This document shows positions 46,762-58,487 of a stretch of DNA of 64,000 nt, piece by piece. The notes under the pieces were generated by a model. It made no database searches, had not been told where the DNA came from, and saw nothing but the letters and a program-made list of their open reading frames with translations. Source of the DNA: Catonia carolina (taxonomy: Eukaryota > Arthropoda > Insecta > Hemiptera > Achilidae); the NCBI GenBank assembly GCA_035578175.1, contig JAQMRL010000003.1:99927969-99991968 (forward strand). The letters run 5' to 3'. Position 1 is the first letter of the stretch; each line of letters begins with the position of its first letter. The position numbers and the translations under genes were made by a program.

Positions 46762-46802
<41 letters not shown>

Positions 46803-46925
46803 CATTCGCTAAAAATATGTTTTTTGGGGTTCAGGGTGTCTGAAAACGTGTATGTCGGGTGAAAATTCGATTTTGAAAAATCGAAATGGAAACAATACTT
46901 TGCTTCCTATAGGCAAGAGAAAGTA
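45983..46925 (+). mobile_element. Repeat A, copy 5
   Basis: AAATATCTGGTGTGACACTC start, TATAGGCAAGAGAAAGTAA end. CA/CG array at 46751-46799. A small local repetition of the 'gtagactctacaagattttt' segment occurs near 46500-46550. Confidence 0.86.
46751..46799. repeat. (CA)n microsatellite in repeat A copy 5
   Basis: CA array preceded by an ATGCGCGCGCGCG stretch, at the same internal site as in copies 1 and 10. Confidence 0.92.
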
Positions 46926-48284
46926 AAACGCTGAACTTATATTATCCAGCCACCTTTCCAAAGTATTCTTTCTTTTTCCTTCTGTAATGAGAATGATGAA
47001 ATTGAGGAGAAATAATCGAGTTTCTCAGCTCTTCATATCAGATATCTCTCCCGATCAAGCCATTCAAAATTTCTGAAGTTAAAAATCTCTAAAAAATAAT
47101 ATTTAATTACATCTTATCTATGGTCTAAAATTTTTAATAAACTTATTTATAAACTTGTTAATTAATTAATAATAAACTTATTCTGTCTTCCGTTCGTGTG
47201 TCTTTCGTTATTTTATCATTTAGTTTTACAAATTTAAAATAAAATTAATATTTAACAATTTTTTTAAAAATATTTGGAGCACTATCACCGAGTTGTGTCC
47301 TCCTCAAAGCTATGAACGTGGGTTTTTTCTTCTTGTTTTAATTAATTCACACTGAACATTTTTGCTTGTTGTACTAGTTAAAATAAAATAAGTTAAAAAA
47401 AAGTTGAACTATTTTATCTACGATGTCTAGAATTTAAGTGATGTTATTTATATGTTCGTTTGGTTTTTAATATCAGAGCGGTACCCTATCAAAGTTCTTT
47501 CAATGTCACGTTGGGTTGTTGCTAGTTTGCTACTATTTCCTTAAGAGAGCAGCTTTGCGCGCAAACCAAGTTAATACTGAAAGAGCGTACGAGAGTTAAT
47601 CTTCTGAGAATTTATCATAGGTGGATAGAGTTAATCCACCTAACAGTTATAGTTGGAGGGTATGTTGTGGTGGAAAGCATTGGTATCTTTCTTCTTCCTT
47701 TGTGTTGCGTCGTGTTTGGTTGTTATTGTAAACCTAGTAATTGGTCTAATTAAATGAAACTCTTGAAGGGTTTTTAGAATTTTGTTGGATTTATGGATCA
47801 AAACTAGAAGACTGAAGGGCTAATACTCTGATTACTGCCTAGGGAGTGGCAGGAAACCAGTACCCTGCATCTGATAGGTACGGGTACTTTTAGTATCATA
47901 AAGCTAAAAGATTGCACTGAGAAAAAGCAATTTTCTTTGTTTAGTTATTGCTTTTTACAACTGCTTCTCTTGTATAAAACTTTATGAAAAACCTTTTGTA
48001 CTGAGAAGAAAATTCCGGTTAGATTTTATTGAGCATGGGTTTTTTTTATTTGGAGTTTAGGGGTAAAATAAGACCAACAAAACTCGGTTGTGTTCAACAA
48101 ATATTTATTTTAACTTTTAAACAATATCTATAACATTTAAACCATTTTTTATGATGTATTCATTTTAAGAAGTGATTTTTCTAATGTAGCCTACTAGATC
48201 TTTATCGTTTTTTGTGAATTTATTTTTTCTGTGTTACTCTGTTAATCAGCTAAGTTAAATAATGAAGCAGTCAGAATCTTTTTT
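46926..48284. other. Unassigned DNA
   Basis: One 8-bp perfect hairpin (AGGTGGAT...ATCCACCT, about 47621-47643). No coding or repeat assignment. Confidence 0.45.
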
Positions 48285-49445
48285 TTATCCGAGGCGAAAA
48301 ATCTCATGTTCACTCCCTAACGATGGGGGAAGTAGTGTTGGACTCAATTGAGGCGTCCTCGTCCAGCCTAAAGGAGGCTGCAACCTCCTATCAACCAAAA
48401 ACCTGCCGCCTGGTCACTTGATCCGACATCAGTAAAGAACCCTTCACTTCCCTCTGAACTACCACTACTACATACTAAAAGGGAAATGTCGGGTTAAAAA
48501 ATTTATATACTGTCTGCGGGGCGTGGAAGGGATCCATAGCCCAATTCCCCTCTCTCTGTCACTGACCAAAACTCACTCTCTCACTTTCATTCATCTCTTT
48601 CATCACCAGCTCAGGAAATTAGTGTGCCTACTTTCTGAGATCGGAACAGGATTGATTTAGTATGGGAGAGGACGATCCCGCTGACCTCCAGATGTCTCCT
48701 CCCTTCACAGTCTCCCAATCACCCTCTTCGCAAACCAAGCGACCAACTTCCAGCTCTCCTTGTCCCGCAGCATCGCTGTCCCTACTCTCTCTGAGATTTA
48801 GTGTGCAACGCTTATCTTCACAGATGTCTCCATTGTGTCGTGCCAAAATAGGGACATATTTCAAAAAAATGCGCAATGGACTACTCCTCTTCACTGTCGC
48901 ACAATCGACATTTCGGCACTTCATTAAGTTTGAACCTCGTCAAATATGCAACCATGCTCTGTAAACAACTGTGTCAGTTCGTGGGTGGTATCAACAAATG
49001 TCCTCCTTATCCACACCTCGACTTCGGAATGAACCTCCTTGTCCACTCCCCGACCCTAGCTTCGCTCCATCTCCTCTCCCACCTGCTGAGTAATCGATTC
49101 CAACATTCCTCTTTATCAGCACCAGCTCGCTGCTCTTCCCTTCCGCATGCCACTAGATCCCATGGAGGCAACCCAAAATTACCAGGGCTGCCTCCGTAGG
49201 TACAGTTCTGTAAGCACTTAATATTTTTAGAGCCAGTTTCCGCTGCGTCCTTAGAAGCCTACCTCTGTAACTTTTAAACCTTAGGGCTCTTCTCCACACA
49301 GGTACACCATACAATACCAATGAGTTGCCATGCTGCCAACATCAATCTCTTAGCTTGCTTTGGGCTCCCAATATTAGCCATCAATCTATTTTAGGTGCTG
49401 CAGATTCTTTCGGTTTTAGCCAACGCCTCAATAGTATGCTACCGA
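48285..49445 (-). mobile_element. R1-type LINE, 3' fragment with zinc-knuckle region
   Basis: On the minus strand, in shifting frames, from 49445: 'ALAKTERICSTLNRLMANI' with 'GSPKQAKRLMLAAW', the R1-clade thumb. Next 'WERRWSEARVGEWTRRFIP', typical of R1/TRAS-like C-terminal regions. Then 'YLTRFKLNEVPKCRLCDSEEE' split by a stop, and 'AHFFEICPYF'. The last two make a CX2CX9HX4C zinc knuckle (Cys 48908-48910, Cys 48899-48901, His 48869-48871, Cys 48854-48856). About 340 bp of 3' untranslated sequence follow. Several frameshifts and a TAG inside the knuckle mark it as dead. A shorter copy is at 10805-11455. Plus frames at 48662-49199 are shadows. Confidence 0.83.
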
Positions 49446-49854
49446 AAAACAGTCAGAATCTGAAACACTGAAACCTATTGAATTTTACGGCGAAACGAAT
49501 GTTTGTGGAACATTATCTTTTAACAAATTTTCGAATTCTCTGAATACCAACTCAAAACACATTTTAAACTCTTTTTAAACACGATACGACGATGATCAAT
49601 ATTAATCGTGACAACTATGGAATTTACTATATTGTCTTGTGTGAACGTATGATGAAGTACTCTACCGTAAGAAGTTGGAAGTCTACTTTACTGCATATTG
49701 TTTGGCTAAAAAGTAAGCTAGTCCCTCTAACAAAAAAATTTTATAATGTAAATCCAGCCTTATTAATGACAAACCAGAAATGGATCATTGGGCAATACCC
49801 TAGTTTACTCCTGTAGATTAAGTCCATTAATGATTTAATATAAAAAGTCTCTTT
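49446..49854. other. Unassigned DNA
   Basis: A 74-codon frame at 49592-49816 without recognisable domain. Nothing else. Confidence 0.4.
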
Positions 49855-50250
49855 GATGAGACGACGACGCGTCTCATGGCTGGTGGCAATTTTTAAAAAG
49901 GCTTCTGGTCTAATTTTATTTATGACAACAATCATTAGTGATTTCTGTATCTACTCTTTAAAAGGAATGGAATGACACTGTTTATGTTTAAAATTCCGAC
50001 TTTAAAATCTTGACTTCCGGTTTTGGGTCATTTCCGGTTGAAACCAGAACTTCAAACCCAACGATTTCTGTATCTACACTTTAAGAGGAATCGAATGACA
50101 CTCTGTTTCCCAATTCCGACTTTGATTTCTTGACTTCCGGTCAAAATCAGAACTTCAAACCAATTTAGGCCTACCAACGTTTTGTGTAGATTATGAATCC
50201 AAAACCCGTTTGTTGCTATCTCTTGTAGTTTCTGACATTTGGGTGTAATG
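49855..50250 (+). repeat. Repeat E, copy 2, with internal duplication
   Basis: Begins 'gacgacgcgtctcatggctg' as at 12596. The 'gatttctgtatctac ... cttgacttccggt ... cttcaaacc' unit occurs twice in tandem (about 49938-50055 and 50063-50163), once in copy 1. Confidence 0.75.
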
Positions 50251-50384
50251 GACGGACGGACAAAGGAAAATATAGATGAGAATTTTAATAATTACCACCA
50301 GTATCTAATTTACTGATGGTTTTGAAATCAATTTGATTTAGGATTAAATGAATAAGCTACTTAAATCTATTATTTACTTCTTTT

Positions 50385-51085
50385 GCCTTTCAAGGATTAG
50401 GCATCTCTGCCTGTTCCGAACCTCGCAAATCTGCCCATCTCTTTCTCAGGCGTCCTCTTTCTCTCCTGCTCTCCGGTTTATAGCCCAGTGTCTGCTTATG
50501 TATCCTGTCCTCCCTCATACTGTTTTCATGCTCTAACCACTGCACTCTGTTCTGAGATACCTTGTCGTTTATAGAGAAGAAGTTGAGTTCTTTCCTTTTC
50601 TCGGTATTCTTGTAACGATCTTCTCGACTACATCTATACGTATGTTGAAGAAATTTCATTACAGATGCTTGAAATCTACTCTCCTCTCGCGTTAATAGCA
50701 CCCAAGTTTCACTGCCATAGAGTAGGGTCGGCACTGCTAACGTTTTATAAAATCTCACCCTCGTGTTTTTGCTGGTGCTATTTTTTAAGGTGCGGTGGAT
50801 GGTTTCGCATATTTGCTGAAATCGGTGCATCTTATTGTAAGTATCTTTATCCTTTTGGTATGTAATATTGCAACCTAGATACTTAAAGTAGGATATCTTT
50901 TCCAAAATATTATTATCCATAACAATTTTGCTTCTGACTGGCTCTTTCCCCTGAATGCCATTACCTTTGTCTTCTACGTCGAAACCGTCAACTTATATTC
51001 TTTACAGAATTTGTTCAGCATGAAGCGTGCTCTCGGCAGGTCATTCTCACTCTACTGTAGCAATAGCAGGTCATCGGCAAATTAT
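50385..51085 (-). mobile_element. LINE L-b-like, 3' fragment with RT FADD box
   Basis: The main frame 50390-50920 (176 codons) contains 'KISYFKYLGCNITYQKDKD', 'FYKTLAVPTLLYGSETWVL' and 'RRERGRLRKRWADLRGSE', a LINE thumb and C-terminus. In another frame FADDLLLL lies at about 51059-51081, the catalytic RT motif, so a frameshift separates the two. The 3' end shares 'tgcctaatccttg' with the other L-b copies. Clearly more divergent than they are from each other. Confidence 0.82.
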
Positions 51086-51631
51086 TAACTGATATTGTTA
51101 ATTTATTAACCTTAATTTGAATTTGTAATGTTTGTACGAGTCTTATTAATTATTATTACAATACGAGTAGGATTAACATTATTATTTTATTTATTATTTT
51201 GCAATACATTTTAATTAATCTGCTAATTCTATGTTTAAATAAATAAAGGTAAACAGAAAAATTCTCTCAAATCGCAAATTGTCCAACTCTAAGGATCTGA
51301 TGCTTTTATATATTTTTTTGAAACACAGAAACCATAATAACCTTTTGTTAAAACAAAAATCACCTTCAATTTCTTTAAATCTTAGTTTATTTGAAAGTTG
51401 TAGGTATTCTATAGTAATAGAAGTAAAAGGTTTTCCTTCTATTTGCATTGCTTTATATACTACATAATATCAACACTACAAAATATATTTCCTTTTCTAT
51501 AGAAAACCAATAACTAGAAAACAGAAAACATGTTCTGAAATAAAACCTGTTCTAATTTTTCTGATTAAAGTTTACGTATCTAAACACATCTGAAATAAAA
51601 ACTTTCACACGATTTGTATAATAACTATAAA
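51086..51631. other. Unassigned AT-rich DNA
   Basis: Nothing recognised; small overlapping frames on both strands at 51215-51467 carry no domain. Confidence 0.45.
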
Positions 51632-52392
51632 TGAATCAGTTATTTCAGAAAGCCCGTAAGTCATAATTTTACATCTTTAGTGCATTTTAGAACTAACTGG
51701 ATGTAAACACATCATCCCTTCAAAAATCACGTAAGTCTGGTTTTCCTTAAGTAATATATAACCCTAAGAAAAGGCTTATTCTTAAGGATATAAAGTGTTT
51801 CCTTTTAATTAAAAAATGAAAGTGGATGTTTTTTGGAAGCTTAAGCACTACTTTCTAGTGGAAGAGGCCATACAAAGATTCTATGTAAAAATCTTTTTAA
51901 CGTGTAGGCCTATAACTACTGTTTATGATAATGATGATGAATGTGAATAGCCCTGAAAATCAACTTTTTTATCTTAAAGTTAAAAATTTCAATTTTTATT
52001 ATTGCAGGAAGCTATTTTAAGTCATAATATAAACTACTGAAATAAATAAATGAATACTGAATGACTTACAGCACAATTTTCTTCTGGTCTAACATGTATT
52101 TTACAGAAAACAACGTAAGTTAACATTTTATTCCAATTTATCTCAGAAACATCTGAAGTCTAAATTTTCAGTTTTCTTTTAAAAAAGTAGCTTGTCTTTA
52201 AAAAGACAAAAGTATATTTTATACTGAAGCGAACAGCTCTCTAAAGAATTTGTATTAAATATAATATTGTATTAAAATATAAAAAAATTGTTTAATATTT
52301 TCTGAATTGAAAACATAATAAATTACAAGTTTTTTAATTTTTTCCAAAAGTTAGGTTTTTGACTTATGAGCTTTCTGTAATGACCGATTCAA
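51632..52392. mobile_element. Repeat G, copy 2, with terminal inverted repeats
   Basis: The left end 'gaatcagttatttcagaaag' plus 'cccgtaagtcataatttta' reappears inverted at 52355-52392 ('gacttatgagctttctgtaa'). This makes G a ~760-bp TIR element. No transposase. Copies at 33785 and 42307. Confidence 0.68.
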
Positions 52393-53249
52393 ATGTATAT
52401 TTTTAAACTGTTTAAAGCCAAATCGGAAGGCCCAATCCGCGACAGGCAGAAGGAGAAGAAGAAAATAATTTTTATTTATCAAAAAATTATTCTTCCCTAT
52501 AGTTAAAATAGGAATTTTGGTGATATGTTTTTTGTAACACAATGCACTGAGTTTTCGTGTTCAAAATGAGCAACATTTAAGCTTCATAATTTTCATAGTT
52601 TTGAATTTTGTATATACATTTTTCTAGTACTTTAAAATGCACCTACTTCCACAAAAATCGTTTAATCGATTTGAAATTTTTCTTACATGTTCATCCAAAC
52701 GTAGTTATTAAAACTTGGTATTAAATTAACTACAAGACAAATCGTGTTTTTGTAAAATAAATTTTGTCCTAATATATGGCGATGTTTCTTTTAATTTGCA
52801 TATTTCATTTTTCATACCAAAATATGTTTTTCGATATTTGAATAACCAGTATGATTTTTACTTACTTTTAAAGAGATAGTTGACTAGATTCATTTTAAAT
52901 TTCATGAAAAATTTTCACAAATTTATTATAATTTTTTCATTTACAGCTCAAAAATGAACATTTTCAGAAATTGCTTGTTTCATTTTGTTGCAGAAGTACA
53001 GTTACAGTTGTGGAAGTATTATTATGGGAATTAATATTTCACTTAAGTCTATTCTTAAAGTTCAGATGTAGATGTATTCTAACTCATAAAACATCACAAA
53101 ACAGACATTTAAGTGTCACAAACAGATTAATTAAAGTAGTTGTATTGTTCTGCCACTGTGGACACTAGAGCACAGCTATATTGTACAACTTCAAAGTGTT
53201 ACATTATACCCCGTAGTTATATAACACATCCCTTAGTTGTTTTAATTTC
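52393..53249. other. Unassigned AT-rich DNA
   Basis: A 65-codon frame at 52971-53168 without known domain. No other signal. Confidence 0.4.
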
Positions 53250-53335
53250 TACTTTCTCTTGCCTTATATGAAATGTAGGTAAGGAAAGTAGTATTTTCAT
53301 GTAGATTTATCGAAATTGATTTTTTACTAGAAATG
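53250..53335 (-). mobile_element. Repeat A, 3'-end fragment (copy 6)
   Basis: ACTTTCTCTTGCCTTATATG, then 'gtattttcatgtagattta', the minus-strand 3' terminus of A, only ~85 bp, lying back to back with copy 7. Confidence 0.75.
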
Positions 53336-53350
53336 CATGTTCTCAATAGA

Positions 53351-53959
53351 AAAATATTTGGTGTGAAACACTCACACGACTTTCTCTTGCTAATGTAGTT
53401 TTCATGAAACAAATAGAAAATCGCTTATTACCGCTAAACTAAGCGTTACAAAAAGAAATTTAGAGTAAAAGTTGTAGGTTTTTAAATTTTCTACAACTTT
53501 GATTTTACCCTTTTGCCTTACAATGCATAGTAAGTCCGCAATCTTAAAAAAAATTTCTACGAGAGCACAGCCTCCCCAAGAAATTCAGCAGACATGGCGC
53601 CTACTTTATCTTGTAGAGAATTAAAAATGAAGTAAATAAGGCGATTTTAAAAAATCGTAGTGGCCGTTTTTGATAAAATCGCAAAAAGTGAAAAATTACA
53701 CGAATAAACTACTACTTCCGGTTGACCGATTTTGATGCAAATGTTCGTACGGGTCCTCTAGTGGTACCTAACTTAAGTTTTAAGTTTCAACGTTGTACAA
53801 TGTTCCGTTCTTGAGATATTTTGTTCACACAGACTAATTGCTAAAAACATGTTTTTGGGGGTCTCAAAACGTGTAGATCCGGTGAAAATTTGATTTCGAA
53901 AAATCGACATGAAAACAATACTTTCCTACCTATATATTCATAAATGCAAGAAAAAGTAA
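53351..53959 (+). mobile_element. Repeat A, copy 7, internally deleted
   Basis: 5' terminus (TTGGTGTGAAACACTCACAC) to 'ctcttgctaatgtag', then a jump to mid-element sequence. The remainder is complete to the 3' end. The CA array is absent ('cacacagactaattgc'). Confidence 0.82.
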
Positions 53960-54039
53960 TAAAAATAATACAAAACATGGTTTTGGTCTGTATGTAAAAC
54001 ATGTTTGGAACTGTTCTGTATGTGTTTGTGTGTGCACAC

Positions 54040-54060
54040 ACTAGAACGAGAGAGACAGAT

Positions 54061-54097
<37 letters not shown>

Positions 54098-54671
54098 ATG
54101 TGAAAAAATAACGTAGGAAAATCATAAGAAGTTTAAACTTGGAACTTAAGTTAGGTAGTAAAAGGGATCTCAAAACACAAAGATTTAAAAAAAAAATCGA
54201 TTAACTGAAATTAGCAGATTTTATTTGTGAGATTTTTCTTTTTTTTTTTAATTTTCTTAGTAACGGCACGTAGGATTTTGTTTAAAATCGTCTCTACAGT
54301 TTTTGTATTCTACATGATGGAGTAGGTGGCATGTCTGCTGTAATTTGTTGAGGGTTGAGTTCATTTGGTAAAAAGTCTTTTTAAAGTTCGTGGCTTTAAT
54401 ATACGGCTTGGGCAAAGGTGTCAAATTATAAATTAAAGCTCAAAATTATTAAATAAACTTTAAAATAAAAACCCAATACAATCTTTATTTCAAACATTTT
54501 TTTGTACAGTTCTTAGTATAGGCTTAGCGTTAATTAGCGACTTTTTACAGTTTTTTTTATTAAAATTCGTCGTAGAGGTTGATTTACAATTAGCGTCATT
54601 CACTCATAATTAAGTTGTTTTTCATTATTAACAATTACTAGTGAAAGTCGTGCGAGTGTTCCACCAGATTT
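54040..54671 (-). mobile_element. Repeat A, copy 8, degenerate, with (AG)n instead of (CA)n
   Basis: Minus order of A landmarks: 'ttggaacttaagttaggtag', 'gcatgtctgctgtaat', 'tagcgttaattagcgact', 'gtcgtgcgagtgttccacca'. The microsatellite site carries AG repeats (54067-54094). Confidence 0.72.
54067..54094. repeat. (AG)n microsatellite
   Basis: About 14 AG units preceded by imperfect AG-rich sequence, at the position where other A copies have CA/TG repeats. Confidence 0.92.
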
Positions 54672-55869
54672 GTTTATTTAAGGATAAATATAGGGAACTA
54701 ACAAAGTATTATATGACCCGTGGTATTAATCACAAATTTGAATTAAGTAATTCAGGGAATCAAACTTCCCAGTTAAGGGATTTGCTTTGGGGAACTGTCA
54801 AACCAGCAAACCGAGAATACTTCTAACTATGAAATCTGCATCAGGTTGATGGTTGATAAATCATCGAATCAAGCCTAAATATTTTACTTCTACATTCTGT
54901 AATATATTAAGGTATTTGAAATACCCTCGTGGTTAAATCACGATTTGATCTATGTATTAACAAAAGTGATATTGTAGCACGCGCTGAATACAATTCATGC
55001 TTCAAAATCTCAAACAGCTTCAAATTTACATACTAATATTACATTAATCTGCAAAATTTTGCATTCTACATGCATTACGTGTGTAGCATGAAAACTATTT
55101 TACAAATGTAAATAATAATTTAACGAAATCTTATTCTAAGGTTAAAATTTTAGTTTTAAAATAAATTTTTATCTGTTTAGATTATTTAAAGTTACATCGA
55201 CAGCTTGGTCATTATACATTTTATTGTGATAGTTCATTATTTGCATTGGCAAGAGGAAGTCGTGTCAGTGTTTTACACCAGATTTTTATTCTAATATCAC
55301 ATGAATAGTAATTCTGTATTATATTTCAAATAATATGATCTTATTTTAGATAGGTGATAAATACAAAATACGTGTTTAAAATAAGATAAATTTATTACTG
55401 TACACATTTGTCTTATTTGTGAAGTTTATTATATACATATGTCTGTCAGCGTTATTCAATAATTTACCAAAGAAATAAAAGGATATATGGAGAAACCGAT
55501 TGAAAGAATATGCAGCTGGATTTACCACATTTATAGGTTATCCATTCCAAGTCGGAAGAAGTAAATGGAAATAAATAGGAGAAACATGTTATCAGAATAA
55601 ATATTGTTTCGTTCAAACAGAATTGTTTTTCACAATCATAAAACAAAACATGGTTACAGGAATTCAATTTTAAGTTTTATTATTGAAAATATTTTCTGAG
55701 AAAAGTTATTGTCATCGCACATTGGAGTAAATTCTTTTAAAATGTTATTTTTTCATGAAATATAATACTCAATAGTGATTTTCATTTTGGTTGAATTTAC
55801 AACGAGTAGCGATTTATTTCTGTTCATAAACAGTGTTCGCCTGCACACTGTCTTTATCTCTATTAATAA
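54672..55869. other. Unassigned DNA with a repeat A 5'-end fragment
   Basis: A minus-strand 5' terminus of A (CATTGGCAAGAGGAAGTCGT ... 'tacaccagattttt') lies at about 55225-55287. The rest is AT-rich without recognised features. Confidence 0.6.
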
Positions 55870-56712
55870 AAAATCTGGTGGAAACACTCACACAACTTTC
55901 TCTTGCCAATGCAAATAATTAACAATAAACTACAATTAGGACCTAGTAATAAAACATTAGAAATAAACAAAAAAACAACCTCAATAAACATAACATAATT
56001 TTAATCATGAGTGAAAGACGTAAAGTGAAAATCAACATCAGTTTAGCATAAAAATACGGAAAATCCATTTTTTTGCTAAACTAGGCTCTGTAGAGAAAAT
56101 ACTCTAAATAAAAGTTGTAGATCATTTAATTTCCTATAAATTTGATTATACTTTTTTGTTGTAAAATGCATAACAAAGCTGAAATCTTAAAAAAATCAAT
56201 TTTTTACACGATTTCGTGAGAAAGAAAAACAGAAAATCGCTAATTACCGCTAAACTAAGCGTTATACAAAAACATGTTTGAAATAAAAGTTGTAGGCTGT
56301 AAAATTATTTAATAACTTTTATTAAATACATTTTTGCGCTAAAATGTACCTTTATTAAAGTCGCAATCTTAAAAAAAAACAATTTTTTACGAGAAAATAG
56401 CCTCACCAAAAAATTTCAGTAGACATGACGCCTACCCTATCTTGTAGAACATAAAAAATTTAGGGACTAAAGCGATTTAAAAAAAATCGAAAAAGCTAAT
56501 TTTGAGAAAATCGCAAAAAAATGAAAAATGACACGAATAAACTACTACTTCCGGTTGACCGATTTTGATGAAAAATGTTCGTGTCGGGTCCTCTAGTTGT
56601 ATCTAACCTAAGTTTCAAGTTTCAAGTTCGTACGATGTTCCGTTCTTGAGATATTCGGTTCACACACACACACGCATGCACGCACGCACGCACACACACA
56701 CACACACACACG

Positions 56713-56763
<51 letters not shown>

Positions 56764-56895
56764 CAATCGCTAAAAACATGTTTTTCAGGTTCAGGGGGTC
56801 TGAAAACGTGTAGACCCGGTGAAAACTCGATTTCTAAAAGTCGCCATGAAAACAATACTCTTCTTCCTATACATTCATATAGGCAAATGAAAGTA
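55870..56895 (+). mobile_element. Repeat A, copy 10, longest
   Basis: AAATCTGGTGGAAACACTCA start, ATATAGGCAAATGAAAGTAA end. Long CA/CG array (56663-56761) preceded by CGCATGCACGCACGCACG. The minus frame 56622-56855 (VCVCV-rich) is an artefact of the array. Confidence 0.86.
56663..56761. repeat. (CA)n/(CG)n microsatellite in repeat A copy 10
   Basis: About 99 bp of CA with GCACGC and CGCGCG interruptions. Confidence 0.95.
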
Positions 56896-57346
56896 AAAAA
56901 GAGAGGAAACTGTACAATTTTTTATTTATTTTATAAATAGAACGGAAAAGTAACAATTTGTAAATAATTTATCAAGATAATTATTACAAAAAAGAAACAT
57001 ACGTGGTTTAATAACGACGTCTTTAATTAAGAAAGTTTAATCAATAAGTTGTTATACGAACAATATCACCTGCTAATTCCTGCTCAAGATAATGCTAGTG
57101 GGTTGACCCTTCTTATTTCATTCTGTTTGATGAACATGATCAATATCAACAACTTTTTTCAATTGATTAAACATTCGATATTTTTATCATTAGCTGTTAC
57201 TTCAAACACTCTTTTAAGAGTGTTGTATCAAACAAACTGAGTTTTTAAATAATTGAAACTGTCTGAATAAACCATTCAAGCAATAAATAACATTACGCCC
57301 AGTATTATTTTAATTCACTTATCTTTGGTTCGTAATTAGGTTTTTT
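56896..57346. other. Unassigned AT-rich spacer
   Basis: Between two inverted A copies. A 63-codon frame (57049-57240) carries no domain. Confidence 0.45.
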
Positions 57347-58292
57347 ACTTTCTCTTGCCTGTATGAATATATAAGAAGAAAAGTATTGTTTTTATGTCGA
57401 TTTTTTGAAATCGGGTTTTCACCGGATCTATACGTTTTCAGGCCCCCTGAACCCAAAAAACATGTTTTTAGCGATTGGTCTGTGTGTGTGTGTGTGTGTG
57501 TGAACAGAATATCTCAAGAACGGAACATCGTACGAATTTGAAACTTGAAACTTAAGTTAGATACGACTAGAGGACCCGACACGAACATTTTCATCAAATC
57601 GCTCAACCGCAAGTAGTAGTTTATTGATGTCATTTTTCACTTTTTGCGATTTTCTCAAAAACAGCTCCCACGATTTTTTTAAAAAATCGCCTCATTTACT
57701 ACATTTTTTATACTCTACAAGATCGGGTAGGCGCCATGTCTGCTGAAATTCTTGAGGAGACTGTTCTCTCGTGCAAAAATAATTTTTTTAAGATTGCGGC
57801 TTTAATAAGCATTTAATAGGCATTTTAGCGCAAATATGTATATAATACAAGTTGTAGAGTATTTAAAATTCTACAACTTTAATTTCTAACATATTTTTGT
57901 ATAATGCTTAGTTAAGTGATATTTAGCGATTTTCTGTTTTTTTCTCACGAAGACGTGTAAAAAATCGATTTTTTAAAGATTTCAGCCTTAGCATGTGTTT
58001 TACGACAAAAGTGTACAATAATCAAATTTGTAGAAAATTTAAAGATCTACGAATTTTATTTAGAGCATTTTTCTCTACAGAGCCTAGTTTAGCGTGAAAG
58101 AGAGATTTCCGTATTTTTAAGCCTAACTGGGGTTGATTTTAATTTTGCGTCTTTCACTCATGATTAAAATTAGGTTATTTTATGAGGTTAGTTTTTCTGT
58201 TAATTTCTAATGTTTTATTACTAAAATTAGGTTACATTGTTCATTATTTGTATTGGCAAGAGAAAGTTAGTGAGTGTTTCACACCAGATTTT
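57347..58292 (-). mobile_element. Repeat A, copy 11
   Basis: Full minus copy, ACTTTCTCTTGCCTGTATGA to 'gtgtttcacaccagattttt'. TG array of ~24 bp at 57479-57502. Tail to tail with copy 10. Confidence 0.88.
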
Positions 58293-58423
58293 TCAATTAC
58301 TCTTTACATTTACAGAGAGAACTACAGTATACCTATCTATGTTTACACAGGCCACTTTAAAAATGTTAAATTCTTATCTGTCCTTTCGAAAGAGTAATTA
58401 CACTGGATTATTTAAATAATTTG

Positions 58424-58487
58424 TAACACCCCTATCGCTGCCGGGAACACATACGGCAACAAAAGCGATAGGTCGGCAAGGGTGTTA
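58424..58487. repeat. Nested multi-arm hairpin
   Basis: Three perfectly paired blocks nest around a ~10-base loop: TAACACCC/GGGTGTTA, CTATCGCT/AGCGATAG and GCCG/CGGC. Small unpaired stretches lie on the 3' side only (58458-58463 and 58472-58479). GC-rich compared with its flanks. Could be a transposon end, a cruciform or a structured RNA. No family recognised. Confidence 0.8.

Noticed and set aside
48662..49199. Plus-strand frames of 100 and 107 codons
   Set aside because: Antisense to the R1-type LINE, whose thumb and zinc-knuckle motifs are read on the minus strand.
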